Notes under the pieces: generated by a model
Database searches by the model: none
What the model was told of the DNA's origin: nothing
The model's input: only the letters and a program-made list of their open reading frames with translations
In this document: one piece after another, positions 1 to 9,322 of the stretch
Layout: every line of letters starts with the position of its first letter
How positions within the stretch are numbered: position 1 is the first letter of the stretch
Position numbers and translations under genes: made by a program
From: Epilithonimonas lactis
GTDB taxonomy: Bacteria > Bacteroidota > Bacteroidia > Flavobacteriales > Weeksellaceae
Assembly (NCBI RefSeq): GCF_900110605.1
Contig: NZ_FOFI01000003.1
Span: forward strand, 372,001-436,000
Direction: 5' to 3'
DNA: 64,000 nucleotides

Positions 1-131
1 GTCAGCTTTTGGTATTCTTCATTATGGTGGTTGCCGCTGCGGAAGTAGCTGTAGGACTAGCAATTATCGCTATGATGTACAGAAATACAAAATCTGTGGA
101 CGTGAGTATTTTTAATAAATTAAGAGGATAA
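1..131 (+). CDS. nuoK: NADH-quinone oxidoreductase subunit K, 3' end only
   Basis: The first 131 bases hold the last 42 codons of a gene cut by the window edge, in the frame starting at base 3. The tail begins QLLVFFIMVVAAAEVAVGLA and ends in a TAA stop at 129-131. A hydrophobic helix carrying the 'AAAEVAVGLAI' glutamate motif is typical of the third membrane helix of NuoK, a small proton-pumping subunit of respiratory complex I. The nuoL start lies 8 bases downstream, so the gene belongs to the nuo operon. The identification rests on this short tail plus the following nuoL-nuoM-nuoN order. Confidence 0.9.
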   Translation, partial: QLLVFFIMVVAAAEVAVGLAIIAMMYRNTKSVDVSIFNKLRG

Positions 132-139
132 TAAAAGGA

Positions 140-2053
140 ATGGAAAATTTAGTTTACGCGATCGTACTTTTACCTTTAATTGGATTCATCATCAACGGAC
201 TTTTCGGGAAAAACCTTCCGAAGATGGTTGTTGGAGGATTGGCAACATTGGTAGTTTTCGCTTCGTTTGTTATCACAGCAAGTATATTTTTTGGATTCAA
301 AAATGATAGCGCACCTGTTATCATCAAAGCTTTCGAATGGTTTAGAGTTAATGGTATTCAGGTTAATTTTGGATTCCAAGTTGATCAGTTATCCTTAATG
401 ATGGTGATGATCATCACAGGAATCGGTTCATTGATCCACCTCTATTCTATTGGCTACATGAGCCACGACAAAGGATTCTATAAGTTTTTCACTTACCTGA
501 ATCTCTTCATTTTCTCGATGTTGCTTTTGGTTTTAGGAAGCAATTATCTGATCTTGTTTATCGGTTGGGAAGGTGTTGGACTTTGTTCTTATTTACTAAT
601 TGGATTCTGGTACACCAACGAAGAATATGGAAAAGCAGCAAGAAAAGCTTTCATTATGAACCGTATCGGTGACCTTGGATTATTGATCGGAATCTTTGCC
701 ATTGCAGCAAACGTGAACGCTATAGATTATCTTTCTGTAGCTCAAAACGCTTCAAGCTTTGAATTGGATGGAACAGTGATCATCTTTATCACTGCAAGTT
801 TATTCATTGGAGCGACAGGGAAATCTGCTCAGGTGCCTTTGTACACTTGGTTGCCAGACGCGATGGCTGGACCAACACCAGTTTCTGCATTGATCCACGC
901 TGCGACGATGGTAACAGCTGGTATCTATTTGGTTGTAAGATCTAACTTCTTGTTTGTTCTTGCGCCAACAGTTCAGGACGGAATTTTATTGATTGGATTC
1001 TTGACTGCAGCATTGGCTGGTTTCTACGCACTTCGTCAAAACGATATCAAAAAAGTACTGGCATATTCTACAGTTTCTCAACTTGGATTTATGTTCATCG
1101 CTTTAGGTTTGGGTGCTTATTCTACAGCAATGTTCCACGTGATGACGCACGCTTTCTTCAAAGCTTTGTTGTTCTTAGGTGCAGGTTCCGTAATCCACGC
1201 GATGAGCAACGAACAGGATATGCGTTTTATGGGAGGCTTGAAAAAATATATTCCAATCACCCACATCACATTCCTGATCGGAACTTTGGCAATCTCAGGA
1301 TTTCCATTATTATCAGGGATGATCTCCAAAGACGAAATTTTGGTGGCAGCTTACGCTAAAAATCCAATTTATTGGGTGATGTTATTCATCTTGGCGGCCA
1401 TCACAGCAACTTATATGTTCAGATTGTACTATTTGACTTTCCACGGCGAATTCAGAGGGACAGAAGATCAAAAGCACCATTTGCACGAGAGTCCTGCAAA
1501 TATGACTTTGCCATTGATTGTTTTGGCTGTCCTTTCAGTAGTTGGAGGTTTTATCAATCTTCCTCACTTTATCGGTCACGGTAATTATGCTAAATTAATG
1601 GAATGGCTGAAACCTGTGTTGACGGAAGAAAGTTTCAAACAAATGGAAAACACACTTTCGGGGGTTCAATTCAACACAGAAATGATCCTTTTGGGAGCAA
1701 CAATCTTAATGTTTTTCACAGTCTGGTTCTTTGTTAAAAACACTTACGTGAAAAAACAGAAAAGAGCACTTCCGGAAGATCAATATACAGGTTGGGAAAA
1801 ATTATCAGCTAAGAAATTATTCGTTGATGAGATCTACAACGCCTGCATCGTGAGACCTTTCGAGGAAGCTGGTAAAGCTGCGGCGATGTTTGACAAAGCA
1901 GTTCTGGATCCTATCGTGAATTTCATAGGACTTGGCGCAGCAGATTCTGGAAGAGCGGCAAAACGCCTTCAGAACGGAAATGTAGAAAACTATGTGCTGA
2001 TCATGTCGTTGGCTGTAGGTATCGTATTAATTGTTAACTTTTTATTGAAATAA
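140..2053 (+). CDS. nuoL: NADH-quinone oxidoreductase subunit L
   Basis: Largest antiporter-like membrane subunit of respiratory complex I, which couples NADH oxidation and menaquinone reduction to ion pumping. The 637-residue product is almost entirely hydrophobic with about 15 predicted helices. It carries the family signatures 'GWEGVGLCSYLLIGFW' near residue 145 and 'KSAQVPLYTWLPDAMAGPTP' near residue 230, which include the conserved Glu, Lys and the TM-break segment. The length suits NuoL, including the C-terminal lateral helix and anchor. ATG start 8 bases after nuoK, and nuoM begins 7 bases after the stop, so the genes are co-transcribed. Confidence 0.97.
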   Translation: MENLVYAIVLLPLIGFIINGLFGKNLPKMVVGGLATLVVFASFVITASIFFGFKNDSAPVIIKAFEWFRVNGIQVNFGFQVDQLSLMMVMIITGIGSLIHLYSIGYMSHDKGFYKFFTYLNLFIFSMLLLVLGSNYLILFIGWEGVGLCSYLLIGFWYTNEEYGKAARKAFIMNRIGDLGLLIGIFAIAANVNAIDYLSVAQNASSFELDGTVIIFITASLFIGATGKSAQVPLYTWLPDAMAGPTPVSALIHAATMVTAGIYLVVRSNFLFVLAPTVQDGILLIGFLTAALAGFYALRQNDIKKVLAYSTVSQLGFMFIALGLGAYSTAMFHVMTHAFFKALLFLGAGSVIHAMSNEQDMRFMGGLKKYIPITHITFLIGTLAISGFPLLSGMISKDEILVAAYAKNPIYWVMLFILAAITATYMFRLYYLTFHGEFRGTEDQKHHLHESPANMTLPLIVLAVLSVVGGFINLPHFIGHGNYAKLMEWLKPVLTEESFKQMENTLSGVQFNTEMILLGATILMFFTVWFFVKNTYVKKQKRALPEDQYTGWEKLSAKKLFVDEIYNACIVRPFEEAGKAAAMFDKAVLDPIVNFIGLGAADSGRAAKRLQNGNVENYVLIMSLAVGIVLIVNFLLK

Positions 2054-2060
2054 ATAGATA

Positions 2061-3554
2061 ATGTCTTATTTACTATTAACATTATTACTTTTACCTCTTG
2101 TAGGTTCGGGTTTACTCTTTTTCTGGAAAAATGTTTCCAGTAAATATATCGCATTGGCCTTTGCCCTTGCACAGATGTTTTTGGCATTTTACATGTTGGG
2201 AAGTTTCGATTTCAATCCAACGGTGGATGCGCCATTGCAATACGAGATCACCTATCCTTGGTCCAGCTACATCAAAAGTAGCTTGAATTTCGGGATCGAT
2301 GGAATGAGTATGCTGATGGTTTTATTGACGAACATCTTGGTTCCATTGATCGTTTTGTCTTCTTACAATGAATCAAAAGGTTACCCAAATTCTTTCTACG
2401 CATTAATCTTGTTGATGCAATTCGGATTGTTGGGTGTCTTCACGTCTTTGGATGGATTACTTTTTTACATCTTCTGGGAAGTTACTTTGATCCCGATCTG
2501 GTTGATTGCCGGAATCTGGGGACAAGAAGATAAGAGAATCAAATTCACAACTAAATTCTTTGTGTACACATTCGTAGGATCGTTGTTTATGTTAATCGGA
2601 TTGATCTATGTTTACAACCACGCAGCGTCTTTCGCCTTGACAGATCTTTATAATGCCAACCTTAACATCAACGAGCAGAATGTGATTTTCTGGTTCATCT
2701 TCTTTGCATTTGCAGTGAAGTTGCCAGTTTTCCCTTTCCATACTTGGCAGCCTGACACGTACACCTACTCTCCTACTCAAGGATCGATGTTGCTATCAGG
2801 AATTATGCTGAAGATGGCTGTTTATGGTGTATTGAGATATCTATTACCAATCACACCATTAGCAATTGGCGGAATTTCCGGCGAAATCGTGATCATACTT
2901 TCAGTAATCGGAATTATCTATGGTGCATTGATCGCCATGATCTCTACAGACAGCAAACGATTGATCGCGTTCTCATCTCTTTCCCACGTTGGATTGATTG
3001 TCGCAGGTATTTTTGCCTCAGCAGTTGTAACAATGAGAACAGGATTGACTTTCGAAGGTGGACAAGGCGCGATGATCCAGAGTTTTGCTCACGGGATCAA
3101 CGTTGTAGGATTGTTCTACTGTGCAGATATTCTTTATAAAAGATTCAAAACAAGAGACATCAGAAAAATGGGAGGTCTGGCGAAAGTCGCTCCTAGGTTT
3201 GCAATCTTGTTTATGATCATCTTGCTTGGTGCAACAGGAGTTCCATTGACAAATGGTTTCATCGGAGAATTCATCTTGTTGAAATCAGTTTATACCTACA
3301 ATCATTTGATGGCAGTTTTAGCTGGATTGACAATCATTCTTTGCGCCGCTTATATGTTGAGATTCTACGGAAAAGCAATGTTCGGTAAAGGTGACGATTC
3401 AGTTTTGGCCACTACGAAAGATGTAAGCAATGTAGAGTTCACCGTATTGGCAAGTTTATCAGTTTTTGTAATCGTTTTGGGCGTTTATCCTCAACCGGTT
3501 ATAGAAATGGTGACAAGCTCGATCAGCTTCATTTATTCATCAATGATCAATTAA
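2061..3554 (+). CDS. nuoM: NADH-quinone oxidoreductase subunit M
   Basis: Second antiporter-like subunit of complex I in the cytoplasmic membrane. The 497-residue polytopic protein shows 'FYIFWEVTLIPIWLIAGIWG', with the conserved helix-5 glutamate, and 'KLPVFPFHTWQPDTYTYSPT', the Lys/His segment of the proton_antipo_M fold. It sits between nuoL and nuoN in the standard order. An 86-base spacer separates it from nuoN, longer than the other gaps in this operon. I see no convincing terminator in that spacer. Confidence 0.97.
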   Translation: MSYLLLTLLLLPLVGSGLLFFWKNVSSKYIALAFALAQMFLAFYMLGSFDFNPTVDAPLQYEITYPWSSYIKSSLNFGIDGMSMLMVLLTNILVPLIVLSSYNESKGYPNSFYALILLMQFGLLGVFTSLDGLLFYIFWEVTLIPIWLIAGIWGQEDKRIKFTTKFFVYTFVGSLFMLIGLIYVYNHAASFALTDLYNANLNINEQNVIFWFIFFAFAVKLPVFPFHTWQPDTYTYSPTQGSMLLSGIMLKMAVYGVLRYLLPITPLAIGGISGEIVIILSVIGIIYGALIAMISTDSKRLIAFSSLSHVGLIVAGIFASAVVTMRTGLTFEGGQGAMIQSFAHGINVVGLFYCADILYKRFKTRDIRKMGGLAKVAPRFAILFMIILLGATGVPLTNGFIGEFILLKSVYTYNHLMAVLAGLTIILCAAYMLRFYGKAMFGKGDDSVLATTKDVSNVEFTVLASLSVFVIVLGVYPQPVIEMVTSSISFIYSSMIN

Positions 3555-3640
3555 TTTAAAAATTAAAAATTAGCAGATCAAGAAATGGGAAATATTAATT
3601 TAAGTCTCATATCTCGTGTCTCGCTTCTCAAATCTATATT

Positions 3641-5023
3641 ATGAGTGTTTTAATAATTTTATTCCTTACGGCTGTTCTTGTATTATTCTCGGGTGTTTTC
3701 GAGAAAGGAAAATACGCAAGATATATTGGGATCGCAGGATTGATCGTTGGTCTGTATGTCAGTTTTCTTCCAGAATGCGAGTTTTTCGACCAGTACAAAT
3801 CGATGTACGAATACGGAAACAACGCCGCTTTGTTTACTAAGATCTCAGTGGTTGTTACGATGCTATTGTTATTTTTAGGAGGCTTTGCATTCAGCAATCA
3901 CAGAAGTCATCAGTCAGAATTATATGCTTTGATGTTGTTCGCACTTTGTGGTGGCGTTGTATTATTCGGTTTCCAAAACTTGGTAACATTATTCTTAGGA
4001 ATCGAGATTCTATCCATTCCATTGTACGTAATGGCCGGAGCCGATAAAACAGACCTTAGATCGACAGAAGCTTCTATGAAATATTTTCTTTTAGGTGCAT
4101 TTGCAACAGGATTCTTGCTATTCGGAGTCGCTTTGGTTTATGGAAGCGCAGGAAGTTTTGATTTGTATGCAATCCACGATTTTGCCATCAACAATCCAAA
4201 GAATTTGATGCTGATCATGGGAGCTATCTTGATGCTTTGTGCATTGGCTTTCAAAGTTTCATTGGCACCTTTCCACATGTGGAGTCCGGATGTTTACCAA
4301 GGTTCACCTTCTTTGATCACCGCTTTCATGGCGTCAGTGGTTAAAATCTCAGGATTCTTCGCACTATTCAAATTAATGACCATTGCTTTCAACGGCATTG
4401 CTGGAGATTGGATCAACGTCCTTGGCGTTTTCATCATCTTGACATTGTTACTTGCAAACGTAATGGGATTGGTTCAGACCAATGCGAAAAGAATGCTCGC
4501 CTACTCTTCCGTTTCCCATGCAGGTTACATCGCTTTGATATTCTTCGGCATCAATAATTTCTCAACTTACATTTTAGGATATTACTTGTTCGCTTATTCA
4601 TTAGCAACTGTGGGTGTTTTCATCAGTTTGCTTTGGGTAGAGAAGATTAAAAAAGAAACCTCATTCACAGCCTTCAACGGATTGGGAAAAAGAGAACCAG
4701 TTTTGGCAGTCGTTTCCACAGTTTCTATGTTATCCATGGCTGGGATTCCGTTAACTGCTGGTTTCATCGGGAAATTAGGGATTTTCAACCAAGCGATCAG
4801 CGGACATTATGAGTTCCTGGTTTTGATTGCAGTTCTTGGTTCAGCGTTGAGTATCGCTTACTATTTGAGATTGATCATCGCCATGTTCTTCTACAAAGAA
4901 GACAACTTCAACACAAAGGAAAGAGCGAGCATCACGTACAACATTGTTTCCGTGGTCATTATTTTAGCTTTGGTTTCAATGGGAATTGTCCCCGATTTAT
5001 TCGCAAAAATATTCGGATTGTAA
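3641..5023 (+). CDS. nuoN: NADH-quinone oxidoreductase subunit N
   Basis: Third antiporter-like complex I subunit and last gene of the nuo operon. The 460-residue membrane protein has 'GIEILSIPLYVMAG' (conserved glutamate near residue 123) and 'FKVSLAPFHMWSPDVYQGSP', the NuoN version of the Lys/His channel motif, near residue 205. Length and helix pattern fit NuoN. A stem-loop with a T-run lies 24 bases after the stop and closes the operon. Confidence 0.96.
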   Translation: MSVLIILFLTAVLVLFSGVFEKGKYARYIGIAGLIVGLYVSFLPECEFFDQYKSMYEYGNNAALFTKISVVVTMLLLFLGGFAFSNHRSHQSELYALMLFALCGGVVLFGFQNLVTLFLGIEILSIPLYVMAGADKTDLRSTEASMKYFLLGAFATGFLLFGVALVYGSAGSFDLYAIHDFAINNPKNLMLIMGAILMLCALAFKVSLAPFHMWSPDVYQGSPSLITAFMASVVKISGFFALFKLMTIAFNGIAGDWINVLGVFIILTLLLANVMGLVQTNAKRMLAYSSVSHAGYIALIFFGINNFSTYILGYYLFAYSLATVGVFISLLWVEKIKKETSFTAFNGLGKREPVLAVVSTVSMLSMAGIPLTAGFIGKLGIFNQAISGHYEFLVLIAVLGSALSIAYYLRLIIAMFFYKEDNFNTKERASITYNIVSVVIILALVSMGIVPDLFAKIFGL

Positions 5024-5046
5024 ATTCACATCCAAAAAACAAATAC

Positions 5047-5077
5047 AAACCTGATTCTAATAGAGTCAGGTTTTTTT
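5047..5077 (+). terminator. Rho-independent terminator of the nuo operon
   Basis: The arms AAACCTGA and TCAGGTTT enclose a short A/T-rich loop that can extend the pairing. The hairpin is followed directly by a run of seven T. It stands 24 bases downstream of the nuoN stop. Confidence 0.8.
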
Positions 5078-5103
5078 ATAAATATAACTCAAAACTTTTT
5101 CTA

Positions 5104-5153
5104 AAAACCCACCAACTCTCCAACTCTCAAACTCTCTAACTCTCAAACTCATT
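5104..5153. repeat. Degenerate tandem of an AACTCTC unit
   Basis: About six imperfect copies of a 7-8 base unit of the form (C/A)AACTCTC(A/C/T) lie head to tail between the nuo terminator and the structured element that follows. No coding potential is visible. This is a low-complexity tract, and its function is unknown. Confidence 0.6.
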
Positions 5154-5156
5154 CAT

Positions 5157-5283
5157 GGCGCCTATATCCGCGCTCCGTTCCCGCTTTTTTCTGTTATTGC
5201 TTTCCACCATTCACCATTGATAGGAAATTTAGTACATCGCAATAACAGAAAAAGAGCTCCACTCAGCTCGGGGCGCGCTTCGC
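5157..5283 (-). ncRNA. Flavo-1-like structured intergenic element, copy 1
   Basis: Read on the minus strand this starts GCGAAGCGC, followed by a GC-rich block with a TGAGTGGAGCTC segment. It then has a long arm (TTTTCTGTTATTGC), a 36-base loop, the exact complementary arm (GCAATAACAGAAAA), and a closing block GCGGGAACGGAGCGCGGATA. Three other copies in this window share the outer blocks but have different central arms that still pair. The pattern resembles, from memory, the flavobacterial Flavo-1 RNA motif. It fills most of the 356-base gap between nuoN and the esterase. The remaining about 95 bases before the esterase show nothing I recognise. Confidence 0.6.
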
Positions 5284-5379
5284 TAATTAGAAACTTGAGT
5301 CATCAAAACAAATTATCCAACAAGTTTCAACCATCAAATTACAAAAAAAACTAAATTCGTAATTCCAATCTTCAAGATT

Positions 5380-6228
5380 ATGAATCATATCTTATTATTC
5401 TTATTTATAATTTCTCTTTCCGGCTGTTCTCCTTCAAAATTAGATGGAACAAAGCAGCTAGAACTTACTGATGTGAAATACGGAAAATATGAAAGGAACC
5501 AAATGGATATTTACTTGCCACCCAACAGAACCGCAAATACTCCATTTGTTATAAACATTCACGGTGGCGCGTGGACAGTGGGTGATAAAAGTTTCGATAC
5601 TTCTTTCTCAAAATATCTCTTATCAAACGGAATCGCCGTTGCCAACATCAATTATAGATATGCCACTTCAGACACGCATCTTCCCGAATTATTGGATGAT
5701 GTCGATAACGTTTTCAAATATCTCATTGCACATTCCAAAGAATGGAATACCAGAAGCACCGGTTTTTCAATCACCGGTCAAAGTTCCGGCGCGCACGTTT
5801 CGCTGATGTATGCTTACACCAAAACCGATAAGATCAAAGCAATAGTTGACCGCTGCGGACCAACGGATTTTACAGATGCAAGCACACTTTGGCAATTCAG
5901 CAATCAGCAATTGTTGGATGCGGTCAACAAGATGTCCGGCAACAAAACGATTTGGAAAGAAGGCGATCCTATTCCGGAACTTTACATCAAATCCAGTCCG
6001 GTGAAATCTGTAAAGAATATTCCAATTCTAATCATCCATGGCGATCAGGATCCGGTTGTTCCCATTAAGCAATCTTATAATTTGATTGATGAACTCAAGC
6101 AAAAAAACTATCCGCACAAATTATTAATTTTCCGAGGAGCAGACCATTCTCTGGACGCATTGCCTGGTAATTCGGTCAAAAAAATCACATCAACCGCTGA
6201 GTGGATCAATAAATATGGGAAAAATTAG
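5380..6228 (+). CDS. Alpha/beta-hydrolase lipoprotein (carboxylesterase/lipase type)
   Basis: The 282-residue protein has a lipoprotein signal ending in the lipobox LSGC (Cys16), so it is probably anchored to a membrane outside the cytoplasm. The alpha/beta-hydrolase core is clear: oxyanion-hole motif HGGAW at 61-65, nucleophile elbow GQSSG with Ser135, an Asp in 'HGDQDP' near 224 and a His in 'GADHS' near 256. This is the BD-FAE/Lipase_3-like acetylxylan or carboxylesterase group. The exact ester is unknown. It lies 58 bases upstream of a second exported hydrolase on the same strand and the two may share a transcript. Confidence 0.85.
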   Translation: MNHILLFLFIISLSGCSPSKLDGTKQLELTDVKYGKYERNQMDIYLPPNRTANTPFVINIHGGAWTVGDKSFDTSFSKYLLSNGIAVANINYRYATSDTHLPELLDDVDNVFKYLIAHSKEWNTRSTGFSITGQSSGAHVSLMYAYTKTDKIKAIVDRCGPTDFTDASTLWQFSNQQLLDAVNKMSGNKTIWKEGDPIPELYIKSSPVKSVKNIPILIIHGDQDPVVPIKQSYNLIDELKQKNYPHKLLIFRGADHSLDALPGNSVKKITSTAEWINKYGKN

Positions 6229-6286
6229 CGTCAAAGTAATTTAATTCTCACTATCAAACTTTATCTTTATTCAAATTTTTAAGTCA

Positions 6287-8140
6287 ATGAACAAATTACT
6301 TTTTCTGCTCGTTGTTATCACATCCACATTTGGATTTTCGCAAGCAACTTCTGTCGAAGACAACTTCACCAAAAAAGAAGTCTACATCCCAATGCGTGAC
6401 GGCACAAAACTGTTTACCATCATCTACACACCAAAGGACATTTCGAAAAGCAACAAGTATCCGATGATTATGAACAGAACTTGTTACAGCATTGCACCTT
6501 ATGGAGAAACGAATTTTAGAAAAAAATTAAGTCCAAACAAATTCATTGAAAATGAAAAATACATCTTCGTTTTCCAAGATGTTCGCGGAAGGTACATGAG
6601 CGAAGGCACATTCACCAATATGACACCTCAGGTAGATCACAAAACAAAAAAAGACATCGACGAAAGTACAGATACTTACGACACTGTGGATTGGTTGGTA
6701 AAAAATGTACAATACAACAACGGAAAGGTTGGTCAATATGGAACCTCTTATCCTGGATTTTACACCGCAGTGGGAACTTTAGCCAATCATCCGGCTTTGG
6801 TAGCATCTTCTCCACAGGCTCCAATCTCTGACTTTTGGTACGACGACTTTCATCACAACGGTGCTTTCCTGATGGGTTACTTCAAAACTTTTCCTGTTTT
6901 TGGTGTTAACAAAACCAAGCCTGAAAAAGAATCTTGGTTTGCGGACAAAATGATCAAACCTACGTCAGATGACGGTTATCTTTTCTATAAAAATATGGGA
7001 ACTTTGAAGGAAGGTGTGGACAAATATTACAAAGACAACTTTTTCATGCAGGAAGTCGTAGAACATCCAAACTACGATGACTTTTGGCAAAAAAGAAATC
7101 TGCTGCCACACCTTAAAAACATCGATCATGCGGTGATGACTGTTGGCGGTTGGTTCGATTCCGAAGATCTGCGTGGACCTTTGGAAATCTATAAAACCAT
7201 CGAAAAATCTAGTCCAAAAGCTAAAAACACAATTGTGATGGGGCCTTTCTCTCACGGCGGCTGGAATTATGATAGCGGAAAGCATTTTCATAATGATATC
7301 TATTTCGGAGACAGCATTGCCACTTTCTATCAGAAAAATATTGAGCAGCCTTTCTTCCATCATTATTTGAAAGAAGATTCTAAAACAGCAGCAAAACTTC
7401 CAGAAGCTTACATGTTTGACACCGGGAAAAAAGAGTGGAAACAATTTGAAAACTGGCCACCAAAAGAAACTTCAAAGCAAAGTTTTCACTTGAATAGTTC
7501 TGGTACACTTTCTTCTACAGGAGAAAATCCGAAAACCTTTGCATCTTACATCTCTGACCCAAACAAACCAGTTTTGAGCAGTGAAAATTACAAGGACATG
7601 AATGGTTTTACACCAAAGAATTACATGAGCGAAGATCAGCGTTTTGCAAGCTATAGACCAGATGTTCTTACTTATACAACTGATGTTCTTGAAAACGACC
7701 TGTCTTTGGCTGGAGAAATCCTGACCAAACTAAAGATCATCTCTTCTTCCACCGATGCAGATTTTATCGTGAAATTAATCGATGTCTATCCATCAGACGA
7801 GAAATCGAATCCGGATAAACCAACTGTCGTTTACGCCAATTACCACCAAATGATAAGAAGTGAGATCATGCCGGCAAGATTCCGCAACAGTTTTGAAAAA
7901 CCGGAAGCATTGACACCAAGCAAGGTAACGAACGTTGATGTCAAACTGCAGGATGTTTTCCATACCTTTAAGAAAGGACACAGGATTCAAATCCAAGTTC
8001 AAAGTACCTGGTTTCCTTTGATGGCTATCAATCCTCAGAAGTTTTTAGAAAATCCTTACAAGGCAACAAAGGATGATTACGAAAAAGCCGATATCAAAGT
8101 TTCCAGTGGAAGTACCATAGAATTCGATGTTTTGAAATAA
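6287..8140 (+). CDS. CocE/NonD family (S15) exported hydrolase
   Basis: The 617-residue product begins with a Sec signal (MNKLLFLLVV...FSQA). It follows the X-Pro dipeptidyl-peptidase/cocaine-esterase plan: N-terminal alpha/beta-hydrolase domain with 'GQYGTSYPGF' carrying Ser154, 'VGGWFDSED' carrying the probable catalytic Asp, 'GPFSHGGWNYD' carrying His, then a C-terminal jelly-roll that includes 'FHTFKKGHRIQIQVQSTWFP'. Family members cleave peptides, esters or amides such as glutaryl-cephalosporins. Substrate cannot be told from sequence. It ends at a bidirectional terminator facing the convergent oxidoreductase gene. Confidence 0.9.
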   Translation: MNKLLFLLVVITSTFGFSQATSVEDNFTKKEVYIPMRDGTKLFTIIYTPKDISKSNKYPMIMNRTCYSIAPYGETNFRKKLSPNKFIENEKYIFVFQDVRGRYMSEGTFTNMTPQVDHKTKKDIDESTDTYDTVDWLVKNVQYNNGKVGQYGTSYPGFYTAVGTLANHPALVASSPQAPISDFWYDDFHHNGAFLMGYFKTFPVFGVNKTKPEKESWFADKMIKPTSDDGYLFYKNMGTLKEGVDKYYKDNFFMQEVVEHPNYDDFWQKRNLLPHLKNIDHAVMTVGGWFDSEDLRGPLEIYKTIEKSSPKAKNTIVMGPFSHGGWNYDSGKHFHNDIYFGDSIATFYQKNIEQPFFHHYLKEDSKTAAKLPEAYMFDTGKKEWKQFENWPPKETSKQSFHLNSSGTLSSTGENPKTFASYISDPNKPVLSSENYKDMNGFTPKNYMSEDQRFASYRPDVLTYTTDVLENDLSLAGEILTKLKIISSSTDADFIVKLIDVYPSDEKSNPDKPTVVYANYHQMIRSEIMPARFRNSFEKPEALTPSKVTNVDVKLQDVFHTFKKGHRIQIQVQSTWFPLMAINPQKFLENPYKATKDDYEKADIKVSSGSTIEFDVLK

Positions 8141-8144
8141 AAAA

Positions 8145-8177
8145 AAGAAAGCACAAACTTAAGTTTGTGCTTTTCTT
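8145..8177. terminator. Bidirectional terminator between convergent genes
   Basis: A near-perfect palindrome centred on AGCACAAACTT/AAGTTTGTGCT is flanked by an A-run on the left and T-run on the right. It can end transcription from the hydrolase (plus) and the flavin oxidoreductase (minus). Confidence 0.85.
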
Positions 8178-9170
8178 TTATAACGATTTAATGACCTCGG
8201 AAGCAATCTCGTAAGATCTTTGTTTTTTATCGAAATCATAAATATTTCCTGAAACGATAATCTCATTTGGTCGATAATCTTTCGCAAACTTCGAAAGTTT
8301 TTCTTTCAGTGTTTCCTTGTCACCGACAAATGTTTTTGCAGCCATTCTGTTGAGATGCAACGCCACATCATCGCCCATATTTGCTAGATCTGTCTCATCT
8401 GGCGGTAACAGTGGTTGTCTCTGATCCGTCAAAATATTAACAAAAACCTGAAAATGCGAAGTCGAAAGATAGTGCGCTTCATCCACAGAATCTGCTGCGA
8501 TAATATTAATACAAATCATCACGTAAGGCTCATCCAAAAACTCGGAAGGCTGAAAATGTTCTCTGTAGATTTCCAAAGCCACCTCCAACTGCGACGGTGC
8601 AAAATGGGCTGCAAATGCATAAGGCAATCCAAGCTTCGCTGCCAAAAAAGCAGAATCAGTCGAGCTTCCTAAGATGTAAAACGGAACATCTGCACCTTCT
8701 CCAGGAATTGCTCTTACTTTAGCTTCAGAGTTTTCCTTCGACATATATTTTTGAAGTTCTTTGATATGGAATTCAAAATTGTAATTTGGGCTGAAATTAT
8801 TTCCTCTCAGCGCACTCGCTGTAAGTCCATCGGTTCCTGGCGCTCTTCCCAAGCCAAGATCGATCCTGCCAGGATACAATCCGTCCAACGTCCCAAACTG
8901 CTCTGCTACTGATAGTGTGGAATGATTAGGAAGCATGATCCCACCGGAACCAACTCTTAGAGTTTGCGTCTGCCCAGCAACATGTCCAATCAAGATAGAA
9001 GTTGCCGCACTCGCCACATTAGGAAAATTATGATGTTCTGAGAACCAATATCTCGTGAAGCTCAACTTCTCAGCGTGTTGAGCAGATTTCACAGATTTTT
9101 GAAATGTTTTATTGATATCGTCACCTTTGACAATCGTCGCAAGGTCTAGAATTGAATATTTGATTGACAT
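8178..9170 (-). CDS. LLM-class flavin-dependent oxidoreductase (luciferase-like monooxygenase)
   Basis: Member of the bacterial luciferase-like family, (beta/alpha)8-barrel enzymes that use reduced FMN or F420. Supporting motifs are 'LSFTRYWFSEHHNFPNVASA' near residue 40, 'LRVGSGGIMLPNHS', 'RIDLGLGRAPGTD' and 'LGSSTDSAFLAAKLGLPYAF', all characteristic of the single-chain group once annotated YhbW. The frame is open to an ATG at 9188, but homologues start at MSIKYSILDL, so 9170 is preferred (330 residues). Substrate unknown. It is monocistronic, between a shared terminator and the aquaporin gene on the opposite strand. Confidence 0.85.
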   Translation of the reverse strand: MSIKYSILDLATIVKGDDINKTFQKSVKSAQHAEKLSFTRYWFSEHHNFPNVASAATSILIGHVAGQTQTLRVGSGGIMLPNHSTLSVAEQFGTLDGLYPGRIDLGLGRAPGTDGLTASALRGNNFSPNYNFEFHIKELQKYMSKENSEAKVRAIPGEGADVPFYILGSSTDSAFLAAKLGLPYAFAAHFAPSQLEVALEIYREHFQPSEFLDEPYVMICINIIAADSVDEAHYLSTSHFQVFVNILTDQRQPLLPPDETDLANMGDDVALHLNRMAAKTFVGDKETLKEKLSKFAKDYRPNEIIVSGNIYDFDKKQRSYEIASEVIKSL

Positions 9171-9286
9171 AATATGAAAGTTATACAACTGTTTAATTCA
9201 AAAAATAAACCATACTAAAATCGTATACTTAATCAGAAATTTTGTCCGTATTTAAGAAACATTTAACAATTGAATGAAAAAATTAT

Positions 9287-9294
9287 TACATTTG
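9287..9294 (+). promoter_or_regulatory. Putative -7 box (TAcaTTTG) of the aquaporin gene
   Basis: Matches the Bacteroidota -7 consensus TAnnTTTG, 28 bases before the aqpZ ATG. I do not see a good TTTG box at the usual 19-23 base spacing upstream. Confidence 0.45.
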
Positions 9295-9322
9295 CGACAA
9301 TAAAAAACAAAAAACATTACAA

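Noticed and set aside
3555-3640. Terminator or promoter between nuoM and nuoN
   Set aside because: The 86-base spacer has no stem with T-run and no TAnnTTTG box, so the operon is taken as continuous.
5104-5153. CRISPR-like array
   Set aside because: The units are 7-8 bases, imperfect and without spacers; no cas gene is present.
6965-7444. 159-codon open frame on the minus strand inside the CocE gene
   Set aside because: It is fully antisense to a strongly supported gene, has no recognisable motif and is rich in Phe/His, as expected of an antisense shadow.
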